This document shows positions 1 through 7,110 of a stretch of DNA of 12,138 nucleotides, in pieces (position 1 is the stretch's first letter; each line of letters starts with the position of its first letter). Source of the DNA: Ruminococcaceae bacterium UBA5904. GTDB lineage: Bacteria > Bacillota > Clostridia > Oscillospirales > Acutalibacteraceae. The stretch lies in contig DJEG01000088.1 in the NCBI GenBank assembly GCA_002431305.1, positions 1 to 12,138 of the forward strand, written 5' to 3'. The notes below the pieces were generated by a model. The model ran no database searches and had not been told where the DNA came from. It saw nothing but the letters and a program-made list of their open reading frames with translations. A program made the position numbers and the translations under genes.

Positions 1-98
1 AAATTTTTTTATAAAATATAAAATATATCAATGTTTTTAATGATTTTATTGTCAGAAAGAGAAAAAATATAAAAAATATTGAAAATAACTTGTCTTAA

Positions 99-1062
99 AT
101 TCAAAAAAATGCTATTATTTTGTCGCTGTTCTTTGCGGTATCCGGATTTTTGTTCAGCAAGAAAAAGATCGATAATCCTAAAGAATTCTTTAAAAACAAG
201 ATATTCAGGCTGTTGCTTCCGTATCTGTATCTTGCAGTTATTGCGCAAACGCTGACAATGCTTCCGCAGTTTATAAACGACCCTTCTCTTATTCTTCAAT
301 ATCCGCTGTCTCTTGCGAAAATGCTTCTTCACGGCGATATTTTGTGGTTCGTTCCGAGTTTGTTCCTTACGAAAATTATAATGTTCGTCATTTTTAAAAT
401 TACAAAGAAAAACGATAAAACTTTGATATGGCTTGCATGTTTGTCTTTGATTGCGGGATTTTTTTCCCTGACTCCGGGCAAGAACCTTCCGTTCAGAGTT
501 AACGCTCTTTTGGTTATATGGCCTATTTTCGTCTTCGGATATCTGTTCAGGGATTATATAAATAATTTGGATACGAAAATCAAACTTTATACAGGTCTTA
601 TCGCCGCGGGCGTTTTCTGTCTCGGATTGTGCATGGCGCGTGCAGTTTACGGTCAGTGGATTATAATGAATATAAACGACAGTATATACAACAATTATCT
701 TATAAACATAATTTTAATGTTTATCGGAACTTTAGCGTCGTTTTTTGCTCGTTCAGTTTATACCTTTGCCGAAATTTATGAAAGCACTCGGCAGAAACAC
801 GCTGTTTTATTATGCTTTCCATAATCAGGCGTACACTTTTGTAATGATAGCAACGGGACTTATAACCGGAATGAATATAGACAAGACATACCTGAAGACA
901 AACAGGCTTTTGTGGCTTGCAATTGTTATTATCGCTATGCTTATAATGATTCTGCCGTGTTTTGAAGTTAATAAATTAGCACCGTTTTTCGTAGGTAAAA
1001 AGATGTCCGAAACAAACGCGGTATGGCTTAAAAAATCGAAAAAGCAGAAAGAAAACGCATAA
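99..1062 (+). pseudogene. Acyltransferase 3 family membrane protein, 5'-truncated and frameshifted
   Basis: This is the remnant of an integral-membrane O-acyltransferase of the acyltransferase 3 family, which typically acylates cell-surface sugars or glycolipids. The first readable stretch, LFFAVSGFLFSKKK, matches the family's 'FF(i)SGyLF' motif near the end of the first membrane helices. It is followed by several hydrophobic helices and the C-terminal signature LGRNTLFYYAFHN. About 60 N-terminal residues usual for the family are missing: the frame meets a stop at 96-98, and bases 1-98 are AT-rich and intergenic in character. The frame is also broken. The reading in frame 120-824 turns to nonsense after the T6 run at 741-746. 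Dropping one T joins it to the frame that continues as LLVQFIPLPKFMKALGRNT and ends at 1060-1062. Two independent lesions argue for a pseudogene. A sequencing error could explain the frameshift, but not the missing 5' end. Confidence 0.75.
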
Positions 1063-1107
1063 TCTTGTTTGTTCGATGTAAAAAAATAAAAAATATCAAA
1101 ATAACAG

Positions 1108-1136
1108 TTGCATTTTCCTACGTGTTGTGTTAAAAT
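1108..1136 (+). promoter_or_regulatory. Sigma-A-type promoter of rpmE
   Basis: TTGCAT (1108-1113) and TAAAAT (1131-1136) are separated by exactly 17 bases. This puts the likely transcription start near 1143, about 30 bases before the rpmE start codon. It is the best match in the AT-rich gap between the pseudogene and rpmE. Confidence 0.65.
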
Positions 1137-1173
1137 TACATTTGTTATAAACTGTTTGAAAGAGGTGAACCAA

Positions 1174-1377
1174 ATGAAAGAGGGTATTCATCCTAATTAT
1201 AAACCCACGCAGATTAGATGCGCATGCGGTAATGTTATCGAGACTTCTTCTACCAAGTCCGATCTTCGCGTTGATATTTGTTCTAAGTGCCATCCGTTCT
1301 TTACCGGTAAGCAGAAGCTGGTAGATACAGGCGGACGTGTTGACAGATTCAACAAGCGTTACAACCTCTCAAAGTAA
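1174..1377 (+). CDS. rpmE: 50S ribosomal protein L31 (zinc-binding type)
   Basis: This is a component of the large ribosomal subunit that bridges to the small subunit. The 67-aa product is the normal length for L31. The opening [11 protein letters not shown] and the block [15 protein letters not shown] are characteristic. Four cysteines (C16, C18, C36, C39) form the CxC...CxxC zinc site, so this is the zinc-containing (C+) paralogue rather than the zinc-independent one made under zinc starvation. The ATG at 1174 was chosen over an upstream in-frame start because AGAGGTG (1161-1167) lies just before it and because L31 proteins begin with this MKxxIHP sequence. It has its own promoter upstream and terminator downstream, so it looks monocistronic. 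Confidence 0.97.
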   Translation: MKEGIHPNYKPTQIRCACGNVIETSSTKSDLRVDICSKCHPFFTGKQKLVDTGGRVDRFNKRYNLSK

Positions 1378-1427
1378 GTTTTTACTTTCAATGAGAGCGG
1401 TTTAGACCGTAACAACAAGCGTTAAAA

Positions 1428-1460
1428 CCACGGTATGCATTCGCCTATCGTGGCTTTTTT
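1428..1460 (+). terminator. Rho-independent terminator of rpmE
   Basis: An 8-bp stem, CCACGGTA (1428-1435) with TATCGTGG (1446-1453) and one G-U pair, has a 10-base loop and is followed by six T (1455-1460). It lies 50 bases after rpmE and just before the yigZ ribosome-binding site. A small extra hairpin, CGGT/ACCG, at about 1398-1409 precedes it. Confidence 0.85.
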
Positions 1461-1489
1461 GCCGTATTGCCGTATTAAGGAGCGATCAG

Positions 1490-2131
1490 ATGAACGGATA
1501 TCTTACGTTGAATGAAGAAAATTACGCCGAATTTACCGAAAAGCGTTCGCGGTTTATCGGATATGCAAAGCCTGTTTCGACTGCCGGGGAAGCCGTTGAA
1601 TTCATAGAAAAGATACGCTCCGTTCACTGGGATGCGAAGCATAACGTTTACGCTTACGTTTTAAGAGAATCGAATACCAAACGCTATTCCGACGACGGCG
1701 AACCCCAGGGGACGGCGGGAGTACCGGTACTCGACGTTATAGAAAAAAGCGGAGTGACGGACTGTGTTGTCGTAGCGACAAGATATTTCGGCGGAATTCT
1801 GCTCGGCGGGGGCGGACTCGTTCGGGCATACTCGCACACTGCGTCAATAGCTCTCGAGGCTGCGGGAATAGTCGCGATGATGCCGTTTTGCGTTTTAAAA
1901 ACGGAGTGCGATTATAATTTTTACGGAAAACTCTCGTCCATGATTCCCGAATTTGCGGGCTCGGTCGAAAACGCCGAATTTACGGATAAAGTAAGCGTTT
2001 CGTTTTTAATTCCGAAAGAGAACGTAAGCCGTTTCTCGTCTAAACTCACCGACGAGGGGCGCGGAAGATATACGTTTGAAATTGTTGAAGAAAAGTATAG
2101 CAAAACAAACATCGAAACAAATATTTTATAA
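1490..2131 (+). CDS. yigZ: YigZ/IMPACT family protein
   Basis: The 213-aa protein is a member of the YigZ/UPF0029 family, related to eukaryotic IMPACT; its precise bacterial role is unsettled, although structures suggest nucleic-acid or ribosome-related binding. The N-terminal IMPACT domain (about residues 5-125) holds the two hallmark blocks, SDDGEPQGTAG (67-77) and RYFGGILLGGGGLVRAYS (98-115). Residues about 138-205 fit the ferredoxin-like C-terminal DUF1949 domain. The length is normal for the family (about 205-215 aa). The start is fixed by AAGGAG (1477-1482), 7 bases before the ATG. It begins 29 bases after the rpmE terminator and ends 88 bases before dnaG on the same strand, so it may be the first gene of a yigZ-dnaG-rpoD unit, but no clear promoter was found for it. 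Confidence 0.93.
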   Translation: MNGYLTLNEENYAEFTEKRSRFIGYAKPVSTAGEAVEFIEKIRSVHWDAKHNVYAYVLRESNTKRYSDDGEPQGTAGVPVLDVIEKSGVTDCVVVATRYFGGILLGGGGLVRAYSHTASIALEAAGIVAMMPFCVLKTECDYNFYGKLSSMIPEFAGSVENAEFTDKVSVSFLIPKENVSRFSSKLTDEGRGRYTFEIVEEKYSKTNIETNIL

Positions 2132-2219
2132 ATAATGAAATTTTTTTCGAAAAAAAAGAGGATTTAACGCATTAATTTGCGTATAACAAGGTGAAAAGGC
2201 AGAAACGGAGGGAGAGATT

Positions 2220-3965
2220 ATGGCACGGTTCAGCGATGAATTTATCGCGGCGATAAAAGAGCGCAACGATATAGAGGCCGTTATCTCGCCCTATGTCGAT
2301 TTGAGAAGCCGGGGGCGGATAATGAAAGGGCTGTGTCCGTTTCACAACGAAAAAACGCCGTCGTTCACCGTGTATCTCGACACCCAGTCGTATTACTGTT
2401 TCGGCTGCGGAGCCGGCGGGGACATTATTTCGTTTACAATGGCTATGGAAAACCTCGACTATGCGGACGCCGTTACGTCCCTTGCGCAGAGAAGCGGACT
2501 GCCTCTGCCCGAGGACGGCTACGACGACGGTATGGCGAGGGCGCGCAGACGCATGCTCGAAGCCAATAGGGAAGCGGCGCGGTTTTATTATAAAACGCTT
2601 TATGAAAACGAGGGTAAGGCGGGACTTGATTATTTTCTCTCAAGAGGGCTTACGCACGACACCATACGCCGTTTCGGACTCGGTTTTGCTCCCGACAGGT
2701 GGGATTCTCTCACACGTCACATGCGTTCGCTCGGCTACAGGGACGACGAACTTCTGTCTGCCGACCTTGCGAGAAAAACGAAAAACGGCTCGATTATCGA
2801 TATGTTCAGAAACAGGGTTATATTTCCGATAATCGACCTTCGAGGAAGCGTTATCGCTTTCGGCGGGCGCGTTCTCGACGATTCGAAGCCTAAATACTTA
2901 AACACGTCCGATACGCTCGTTTATAAAAAAAGCCAGGGCGTTTTTGCGCTGAATCTTGCAAAACGCGGAACGGACAGAACGCTTATACTCTGCGAAGGGT
3001 ATATGGACGTAATCGCGTATCATCAGGCGGGATTTACAAATGCCGTGGCGGGACTCGGAACAGCGTTCACGCAGGAGCAGGCAAAACTTCTCTCACGGTA
3101 CGCCGACGAAATCATTTTATCGTACGACGGCGACGAGGCGGGGCAGAAGGCGACGAAAAGGACGATGGGTATTTTGGAAAAAACGCCCGTTACAATCAGA
3201 GTTGCAAGAATGACCGGGGGCAAGGATCCCGATGAAATTATTAAAAAATTCGGAAAAGAGCGCATGCGCGCGATTCTTTCGGGCGCGGTAAACGATATAG
3301 AATTTGATTTAGCGGGAATAAAGGCGGGCATTGACACGTCGAATTCGGCGGGCAAGGTCGAGTTTTTAAACAAGGCAGCTGAGGTTCTCGCTTCGTATAA
3401 CGACCCGATAAGCCGTGATGTTTACGCTTCGAAACTTTCAGAGGAGCTGGGCGTTTCGAAAGAGGCTATACTGGCGCAGGTAAAGCGCAGAAAAACCGCC
3501 GAAAAACGTAAGGAAAACAGGGAGATTTATAACAGCGCGCGCTCTGCCGCGATGGGCGGGCAGAACAGTCCGAATCCCGACAGAAAAAAGAATCTGCGTG
3601 CCGCCATTGCGGAGGAGACGCTGATTTCCACGCTGCTGAGCAACCCTGATTTTTATAAGGAAATAAAAGACAAACTGGCGAAAGAGGATTTTGCAACGCC
3701 GTTCAATTACAGGCTGTATTCTCTTATAGCAAAGCGCATCGAGGATTGCAGAGCCGTTGAGTTATCGTATTTTGCGGGCGAACTTACACCGCAGGAAATG
3801 GGTTATCTCGCAATGCTCGAATCAAAACGCTCCAAACTGGGCAATACAAAAAAGGAGTGTCTAGACTGCGTAAACGTGCTTAAGGAAGAACGCAGAATAA
3901 GAGAACAGGGCGACCCGTCGTCGATGAGCGACGAGCAGTTCCTCAATTTGTTTAAGAAGACTTAA
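2220..3965 (+). CDS. dnaG: DNA primase
   Basis: DnaG synthesises the RNA primers for lagging-strand replication and is recruited by the replicative helicase DnaB/DnaC. The CHC2 zinc ribbon is intact with ligands C39, H42, C60 and C63 in LCPFHNEKTPSF and CFGCGAGGD. The TOPRIM catalytic core follows: glutamate motif EGYMDV at 259-264 and acidic motif YDGDEAG at 302-308. A helical helicase-binding domain begins around residue 440 (RAAIAEETLISTLL). At 581 aa it has the usual length. The ATG follows CGGAGGGAG at 2205-2213. The gene sits 68 bases before rpoD, the conserved 'macromolecular synthesis' arrangement. Its stop codon lies within a 15-bp tandem duplication, which leaves the protein unaffected. 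Confidence 0.98.
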   Translation: MARFSDEFIAAIKERNDIEAVISPYVDLRSRGRIMKGLCPFHNEKTPSFTVYLDTQSYYCFGCGAGGDIISFTMAMENLDYADAVTSLAQRSGLPLPEDGYDDGMARARRRMLEANREAARFYYKTLYENEGKAGLDYFLSRGLTHDTIRRFGLGFAPDRWDSLTRHMRSLGYRDDELLSADLARKTKNGSIIDMFRNRVIFPIIDLRGSVIAFGGRVLDDSKPKYLNTSDTLVYKKSQGVFALNLAKRGTDRTLILCEGYMDVIAYHQAGFTNAVAGLGTAFTQEQAKLLSRYADEIILSYDGDEAGQKATKRTMGILEKTPVTIRVARMTGGKDPDEIIKKFGKERMRAILSGAVNDIEFDLAGIKAGIDTSNSAGKVEFLNKAAEVLASYNDPISRDVYASKLSEELGVSKEAILAQVKRRKTAEKRKENREIYNSARSAAMGGQNSPNPDRKKNLRAAIAEETLISTLLSNPDFYKEIKDKLAKEDFATPFNYRLYSLIAKRIEDCRAVELSYFAGELTPQEMGYLAMLESKRSKLGNTKKECLDCVNVLKEERRIREQGDPSSMSDEQFLNLFKKT

Positions 3966-3980
3966 TTTAAGAAAACTTAA
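3951..3980 (+). repeat. 15-bp tandem duplication spanning the dnaG stop
   Basis: TTTAAGAAGACTTAA (3951-3965) is immediately followed by TTTAAGAAAACTTAA (3966-3980), with a single mismatch. The first copy encodes the last residues and stop of dnaG; the second is untranslated. Each unit can form a weak TTAAG/CTTAA hairpin. It looks like a slippage duplication. Confidence 0.8.
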
Positions 3981-4033
3981 ACAGATATTTCGTATTATAT
4001 ATGTGAAAGAAAAATTAAGGATCGGAGAAAGAT

Positions 4034-5146
4034 ATGGACGCAAACGAGAAAAAAAATATTATTAACAAACTTGTCGAACGCGGTAAGGCGACGGGCAAGC
4101 TCACTACGCAGGATATCGATACCACTATTCTCGAAATTGATTTCGACATAGAGGAACTCGACAAACTCTATGAAACGCTCGAAGCGAACAACATCGAAAT
4201 AGTTGACGATATGCCTGCGGACGTTTCACTCGACGATATCAATTTTGACTCGGATATCGGCAGAAACGCGGAAGCCGAGGTCGACGACAGCGACAGCAAA
4301 AACATTGTAAACGACGACCCCGTAAAGGTTTATCTTAAGGAGATAGGCAAGGTTCCGCTTCTTACGTCCGAGGAAGAGATTGACCTCGCCATAAGAATTG
4401 CGGGCGACGACCCCGTTGACAGAGCAAAGGCGAAAAAGAGACTGGAAGAGGCTAACCTCCGTCTTGTCGTCAGCATTGCTAAACGTTACGGCGGAAGAGG
4501 CATGCAGTTCTTGGACCTTATTCAGGAGGGTAACCTCGGTCTTATCAAAGCCGTTGAAAAGTTCGACTATACAAAGGGATTTAAATTTTCAACCTACGCT
4601 ACGTGGTGGATAAGACAGGCTATCACCAGAGCGATAGCCGACCAGGCGAGAACAATTCGTATTCCTGTTCACATGGTAGAGACTATTAATAAGGTTAAAA
4701 AGACGAACAGTCTGCTTCTTCACAAAAACGGCAGAGACCCCACCGCGGAGGAGATTGCCGCTGAGCTCGGTATGTCAAACGAAAAGGTCAGAGAGATTCT
4801 TAGAGTTGCTCAGGAGCCCGTTTCGCTCGAAACCCCGATAGGCGAGGAGGAGGACAGCCACCTGGGCGACTTTATCCCTGATGACGACGCGCTCGCTCCG
4901 GCAGACGCAGCTTCGCAGTCGCTCTTGAAAGAGGCTCTTAACTCCGTTCTCTCTACGCTCACTCCGAGAGAGGCTAAGGTTCTTACGCTTCGTTTCGGTC
5001 TCGAGGACGGTCATCCGAGAACATTGGAGGACGTCGGTCTCGAATTCAACGTTACGAGAGAGCGTATACGTCAGATAGAGGCGAAGGCTTTAAGAAAACT
5101 CCGTCATCCGCAGAGAAGCAAAAAATTAAGAGACTTTCTCGATTAA
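4034..5146 (+). CDS. rpoD: RNA polymerase primary sigma factor (sigma-A/sigma-70)
   Basis: This is the housekeeping sigma factor that directs RNA polymerase to -35/-10 promoters of the kind seen in this window. All domains of a short Gram-positive primary sigma are present: region 1.1 (about residues 5-60), an acidic linker, region 1.2 (about 93-125, [18 protein letters not shown]), and region 2 (about 135-210) with the core-binding helix [18 protein letters not shown] and the -10 recognition and melting segment [20 protein letters not shown]. Region 3 spans about 215-290. Region 4 (about 300-368) carries the -35 helix-turn-helix [21 protein letters not shown]. The 370-aa length matches Bacillota SigA and lacks the large insertion of proteobacterial RpoD. 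CGGAGAAAG (4023-4031) supports the ATG at 4034. It lies directly downstream of dnaG and is probably co-transcribed with it. Confidence 0.98.
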   Translation: MDANEKKNIINKLVERGKATGKLTTQDIDTTILEIDFDIEELDKLYETLEANNIEIVDDMPADVSLDDINFDSDIGRNAEAEVDDSDSKNIVNDDPVKVYLKEIGKVPLLTSEEEIDLAIRIAGDDPVDRAKAKKRLEEANLRLVVSIAKRYGGRGMQFLDLIQEGNLGLIKAVEKFDYTKGFKFSTYATWWIRQAITRAIADQARTIRIPVHMVETINKVKKTNSLLLHKNGRDPTAEEIAAELGMSNEKVREILRVAQEPVSLETPIGEEEDSHLGDFIPDDDALAPADAASQSLLKEALNSVLSTLTPREAKVLTLRFGLEDGHPRTLEDVGLEFNVTRERIRQIEAKALRKLRHPQRSKKLRDFLD

Positions 5147-5147
5147 T

Positions 5148-5167
5148 TATACAACATGTGTTGTATA
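5148..5167. repeat. 20-bp inverted repeat at the rpoD 3' end
   Basis: TATACAACA (5148-5156) and TGTTGTATA (5159-5167) are perfect inverted repeats around a 2-base centre, starting one base after the rpoD stop codon. No T-run follows, so it is not a standard terminator. It could be a 3'-end stabilising hairpin or a protein-binding dyad. Confidence 0.6.
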
Positions 5168-5235
5168 TTATACATAATTGATGTCATTTAACGGTAATTG
5201 TAATCAAAAATTAATAAATTTTGATTATTTCGGTG

Positions 5236-5264
5236 TTGACAAATTGGTTGGAATGATATACAAT
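5236..5264 (+). promoter_or_regulatory. Consensus sigma-A promoter without a downstream ORF
   Basis: A perfect -35 TTGACA (5236-5241), a 17-base spacer and -10 TACAAT (5259-5264) predict a start near 5271. The next 100 bases contain no ORF with a ribosome-binding site, and a strong hairpin terminator closes the unit at about 5366. It is one of the two best promoter matches in the window. Confidence 0.7.
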
Positions 5265-5270
5265 ATCAAT

Positions 5271-5366
5271 TGTGAAAAACGTATAGTTTTTTCAATTCCT
5301 TTTCATTTTATTTTCTCTTCCCCGACGAAGCTCCGTAGTTTTCTGCGGAGCTTCGTTACCTTTTTA
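5271..5366 (+). ncRNA. Candidate small RNA downstream of rpoD
   Basis: The predicted transcript of about 95 nt runs from the consensus promoter at 5236-5264 to the hairpin and T-run at 5325-5366. A 5' stem-loop can form from AATTG (5268-5272) plus AAAAAC (5275-5280) with GTTTTT (5286-5291) plus CAATT (5293-5297). It sits at the very start of the transcript, so its outermost pairs may not be transcribed. A pyrimidine-rich single-stranded stretch (about 5298-5324) precedes the terminator. No start codon with a Shine-Dalgarno is present. It matches no RNA family I recognise (not 6S, SRP or tmRNA). Alternatively the promoter is a chance match and the terminator simply ends rpoD transcription. Confidence 0.4.
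5325..5366 (+). terminator. Strong rho-independent terminator
   Basis: ACGAAGCTCCG (5325-5335) pairs perfectly with CGGAGCTTCGT (5346-5356). Two more pairs extend inward to a 6-base loop, and the run TTTTT (5361-5365) follows after ACC. It can end both the candidate small RNA and read-through from rpoD. Confidence 0.85.
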
Positions 5367-5391
5367 TTCGTTGATTTCTATAACGTCAATG

Positions 5392-5427
5392 CCGACCGAA
5401 AAGGTAGATTTTTCGACATGATGTCGG
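5392..5427. other. Foldable segment between two terminators
   Basis: CCGAC (5392-5396) can pair with GTCGG (5423-5427), stacked on CGAAAA (5397-5402) with TTTTCG (5410-5415), leaving a 7-base bulge. A competing small hairpin CGACA/TGTCG exists at 5414-5426. No promoter or ORF is assigned to it. It completes the account of the 353-base gene-free gap 5147-5499, which otherwise holds the dyad, promoter, candidate small RNA and two terminators listed separately. Confidence 0.3.
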
Positions 5428-5435
5428 TAAGATAC

Positions 5436-5483
5436 AAAAACAGCCGGGATAAACGTGACTTTGATTTTCTCGTTTATCTCGGC
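5436..5483 (-). terminator. Bidirectional terminator after the ceramidase-like gene
   Basis: A 13-bp stem with one G-U pair forms from 5443-5455 (GCCGGGATAAACG) and 5471-5483 (CGTTTATCTCGGC). Read on the minus strand it is followed by a T5 run (complement of 5436-5440) and lies 17 bases past the stop of the ceramidase-like gene. Read on the plus strand it is followed by a T-rich tract (about 5484-5500), so it probably works both ways. Confidence 0.85.
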
Positions 5484-5499
5484 TTTATTTTATTTAATT

Positions 5500-7110
5500 T
5501 TAATTTCGTTTTGCTTTGCATTCGTCGATAAGAGCCATGAAAGCCTTGACTATATGCGACGCGGCAGTTTTGCCTGTGGAGACGAGTTCCTCGTAGTGGA
5601 GAGGAGCAACGAATCCGCCCCAGTCGTTGTCGGGTACGATGTAACCTATTTCGTCGTTGCACAGTCCGACGGCGAACATGTAACCGTCGGTCAGTGAGTT
5701 CATGCTCGGAAGAGTCCATTCCTCGTGATTATAGGACTCTTCCTTCGAATAGCATTCGCCCAGCAGAAGCTCGGGAGCCGCCTCGCCCGGGAGCAGGGCT
5801 ATTCTGTACTCGCTTCCTAATTCGACATAGCCTATTTCAGTTATGAATCCCATGTCCGAACTGTTGGGAACGGTGACTATATTATGATTGACGAGATGGG
5901 ATTTTCCGAGCGCGAGGAAAAGCTTGTTTGTAACGGGAATATAGAATTCCTTAATTCCTACGTTTATAAACGGCTCGATTTTTTTATATGAATCTTCGCC
6001 GATTGATTCTACGAATCTGCCGATAACTCTGCCGTACTCCTGTATACCCTCGAAATGGTCAAGCCCCTCGGGGATGTTTGCCCCGCGCTCCGTGGCTATC
6101 GCAAGCTCCGCGCCCTGGAAAAACAGCGCATTATTTCCCGTTTCCTCAAGCTGTGAGCATATGTACAGCGGAAAGTCGGAGCTTACCGAGCAGTTCGAAT
6201 AGCCCACGCACGTCGGGTGCGCCGCCATGAAAACGGCTTTTGTCGGCGCGGTGCCGTCGGACGGGATAAACCGCATTACGTTGATATCTTTTAAATAAAC
6301 GTCGGGCGGACGCTTGTCTCGTATGAATTTTCCGCCGTCGACGGTTGCAATCGAGAGTTCGCCGTCTTTCATATCGAGGACGGCTTTTTTGATGGTTTCG
6401 GCGGTTTTTTCTTTTAATTCGCCCATGAAACGCGCGTTTTTGCCTGATTTGAAGTTATATGTTTTCTTTATCGTTTCGATTATGTTGTTTTTAAGCGAAC
6501 CGACAATATCGCCCCAGATTCCGAGCGTGTCGAGTCCCGAATGGCAGTGAGTTGCCGAAACATTAATAGATTTTATATTGTTTTCCTTTGCGAAATCCTC
6601 GAGCAGAAAACGGATGTCGCGTATGTCATGATTCGAAATGCCTACGCAGTCGACGACTGCAAAAACGGTTATTCCTCTGCCTGAACAGTCGTCGAGCGCG
6701 ACGGCTCTTACAAATAAATCGTCGAGAACGCCGTCGGCTCTGTGGGGAGGGTACGCAAGGTATCCGGCTATATAAAATTCGTCGTTCGTAACGTCATACG
6801 GGAGAATGCTCTCTTTCGAAAATCCCAATCTCCACTTCGCGCCGTCTGCGGGGGATGTTAAGAATTTTTCGTCGCCCGCATAGAAATTTTTACTCTCGTA
6901 ATCTATTAAGTCGGGCCTGCCGACATCGGGCAGAACGGCGGCGAGACCGCCGGTTACCGCATTAATCGCACAGTCCGCGAGGTCATAAAGTTTGCGTTTG
7001 TTTTTATCCTCTTTTAAAGCTATGCGGATTTTCTCCGCCGCAACGGCTCCGCCTGCCGCCGCGGCAGTCAGCGCGGAAAGCGAAAACAGAGCTTTCGTTT
7101 TCTTCTTCAT
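5500..7110 (-). CDS. Neutral/alkaline ceramidase-fold hydrolase
   Basis: The 536-aa protein resembles the N-terminal catalytic domain of neutral/alkaline non-lysosomal ceramidases, zinc amidases that cut ceramide into sphingosine and fatty acid. Residues 1-25 form a basic, Ala-rich hydrophobic segment (signal peptide or membrane anchor), so the domain probably acts outside the membrane. The zinc site can be traced by analogy with the Pseudomonas aeruginosa enzyme (His, His, Glu, Tyr): SATHCHSG (185-192, H188/H190), AAHPT (296-300, H298), LPGEAAPE (E443) and GYIVPDNDW (Y490). Where ceramidases have the nucleophile motif GDxSP, this protein reads QGAELAIATE (332-341), so the usual serine is not obvious. 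It also lacks the C-terminal Ig-like domain of true ceramidases (about 640-670 aa). The substrate is therefore uncertain; many bacterial proteins with this domain are uncharacterised. The start overlaps the upstream gene by ATGA, with AAGGAG before it, implying translational coupling. Confidence 0.8.
   Translation of the reverse strand: MKKKTKALFSLSALTAAAAGGAVAAEKIRIALKEDKNKRKLYDLADCAINAVTGGLAAVLPDVGRPDLIDYESKNFYAGDEKFLTSPADGAKWRLGFSKESILPYDVTNDEFYIAGYLAYPPHRADGVLDDLFVRAVALDDCSGRGITVFAVVDCVGISNHDIRDIRFLLEDFAKENNIKSINVSATHCHSGLDTLGIWGDIVGSLKNNIIETIKKTYNFKSGKNARFMGELKEKTAETIKKAVLDMKDGELSIATVDGGKFIRDKRPPDVYLKDINVMRFIPSDGTAPTKAVFMAAHPTCVGYSNCSVSSDFPLYICSQLEETGNNALFFQGAELAIATERGANIPEGLDHFEGIQEYGRVIGRFVESIGEDSYKKIEPFINVGIKEFYIPVTNKLFLALGKSHLVNHNIVTVPNSSDMGFITEIGYVELGSEYRIALLPGEAAPELLLGECYSKEESYNHEEWTLPSMNSLTDGYMFAVGLCNDEIGYIVPDNDWGGFVAPLHYEELVSTGKTAASHIVKAFMALIDECKAKRN

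Noticed and set aside
1108..1173. Upstream start extending L31
   Set aside because: It coincides with the rpmE -35 element and would add 22 residues not found in L31 proteins.
2141..2156. T7-CG-A7 palindrome after yigZ as a terminator
   Set aside because: The stem is entirely A-T with no proper loop, and no T-run follows; it is more likely compositional.
2167..2182. ACGCA/TGCGT hairpin before dnaG as a regulatory element
   Set aside because: A 5-bp stem in an AT-rich spacer is expected by chance, and it does not cover the ribosome-binding site.
5178..5531. Open frame of 117 codons on the + strand after rpoD
   Set aside because: It lacks a ribosome-binding site, has low-complexity Phe/Ile-rich content, and runs through a promoter, two terminator hairpins and into the end of the opposite-strand gene.
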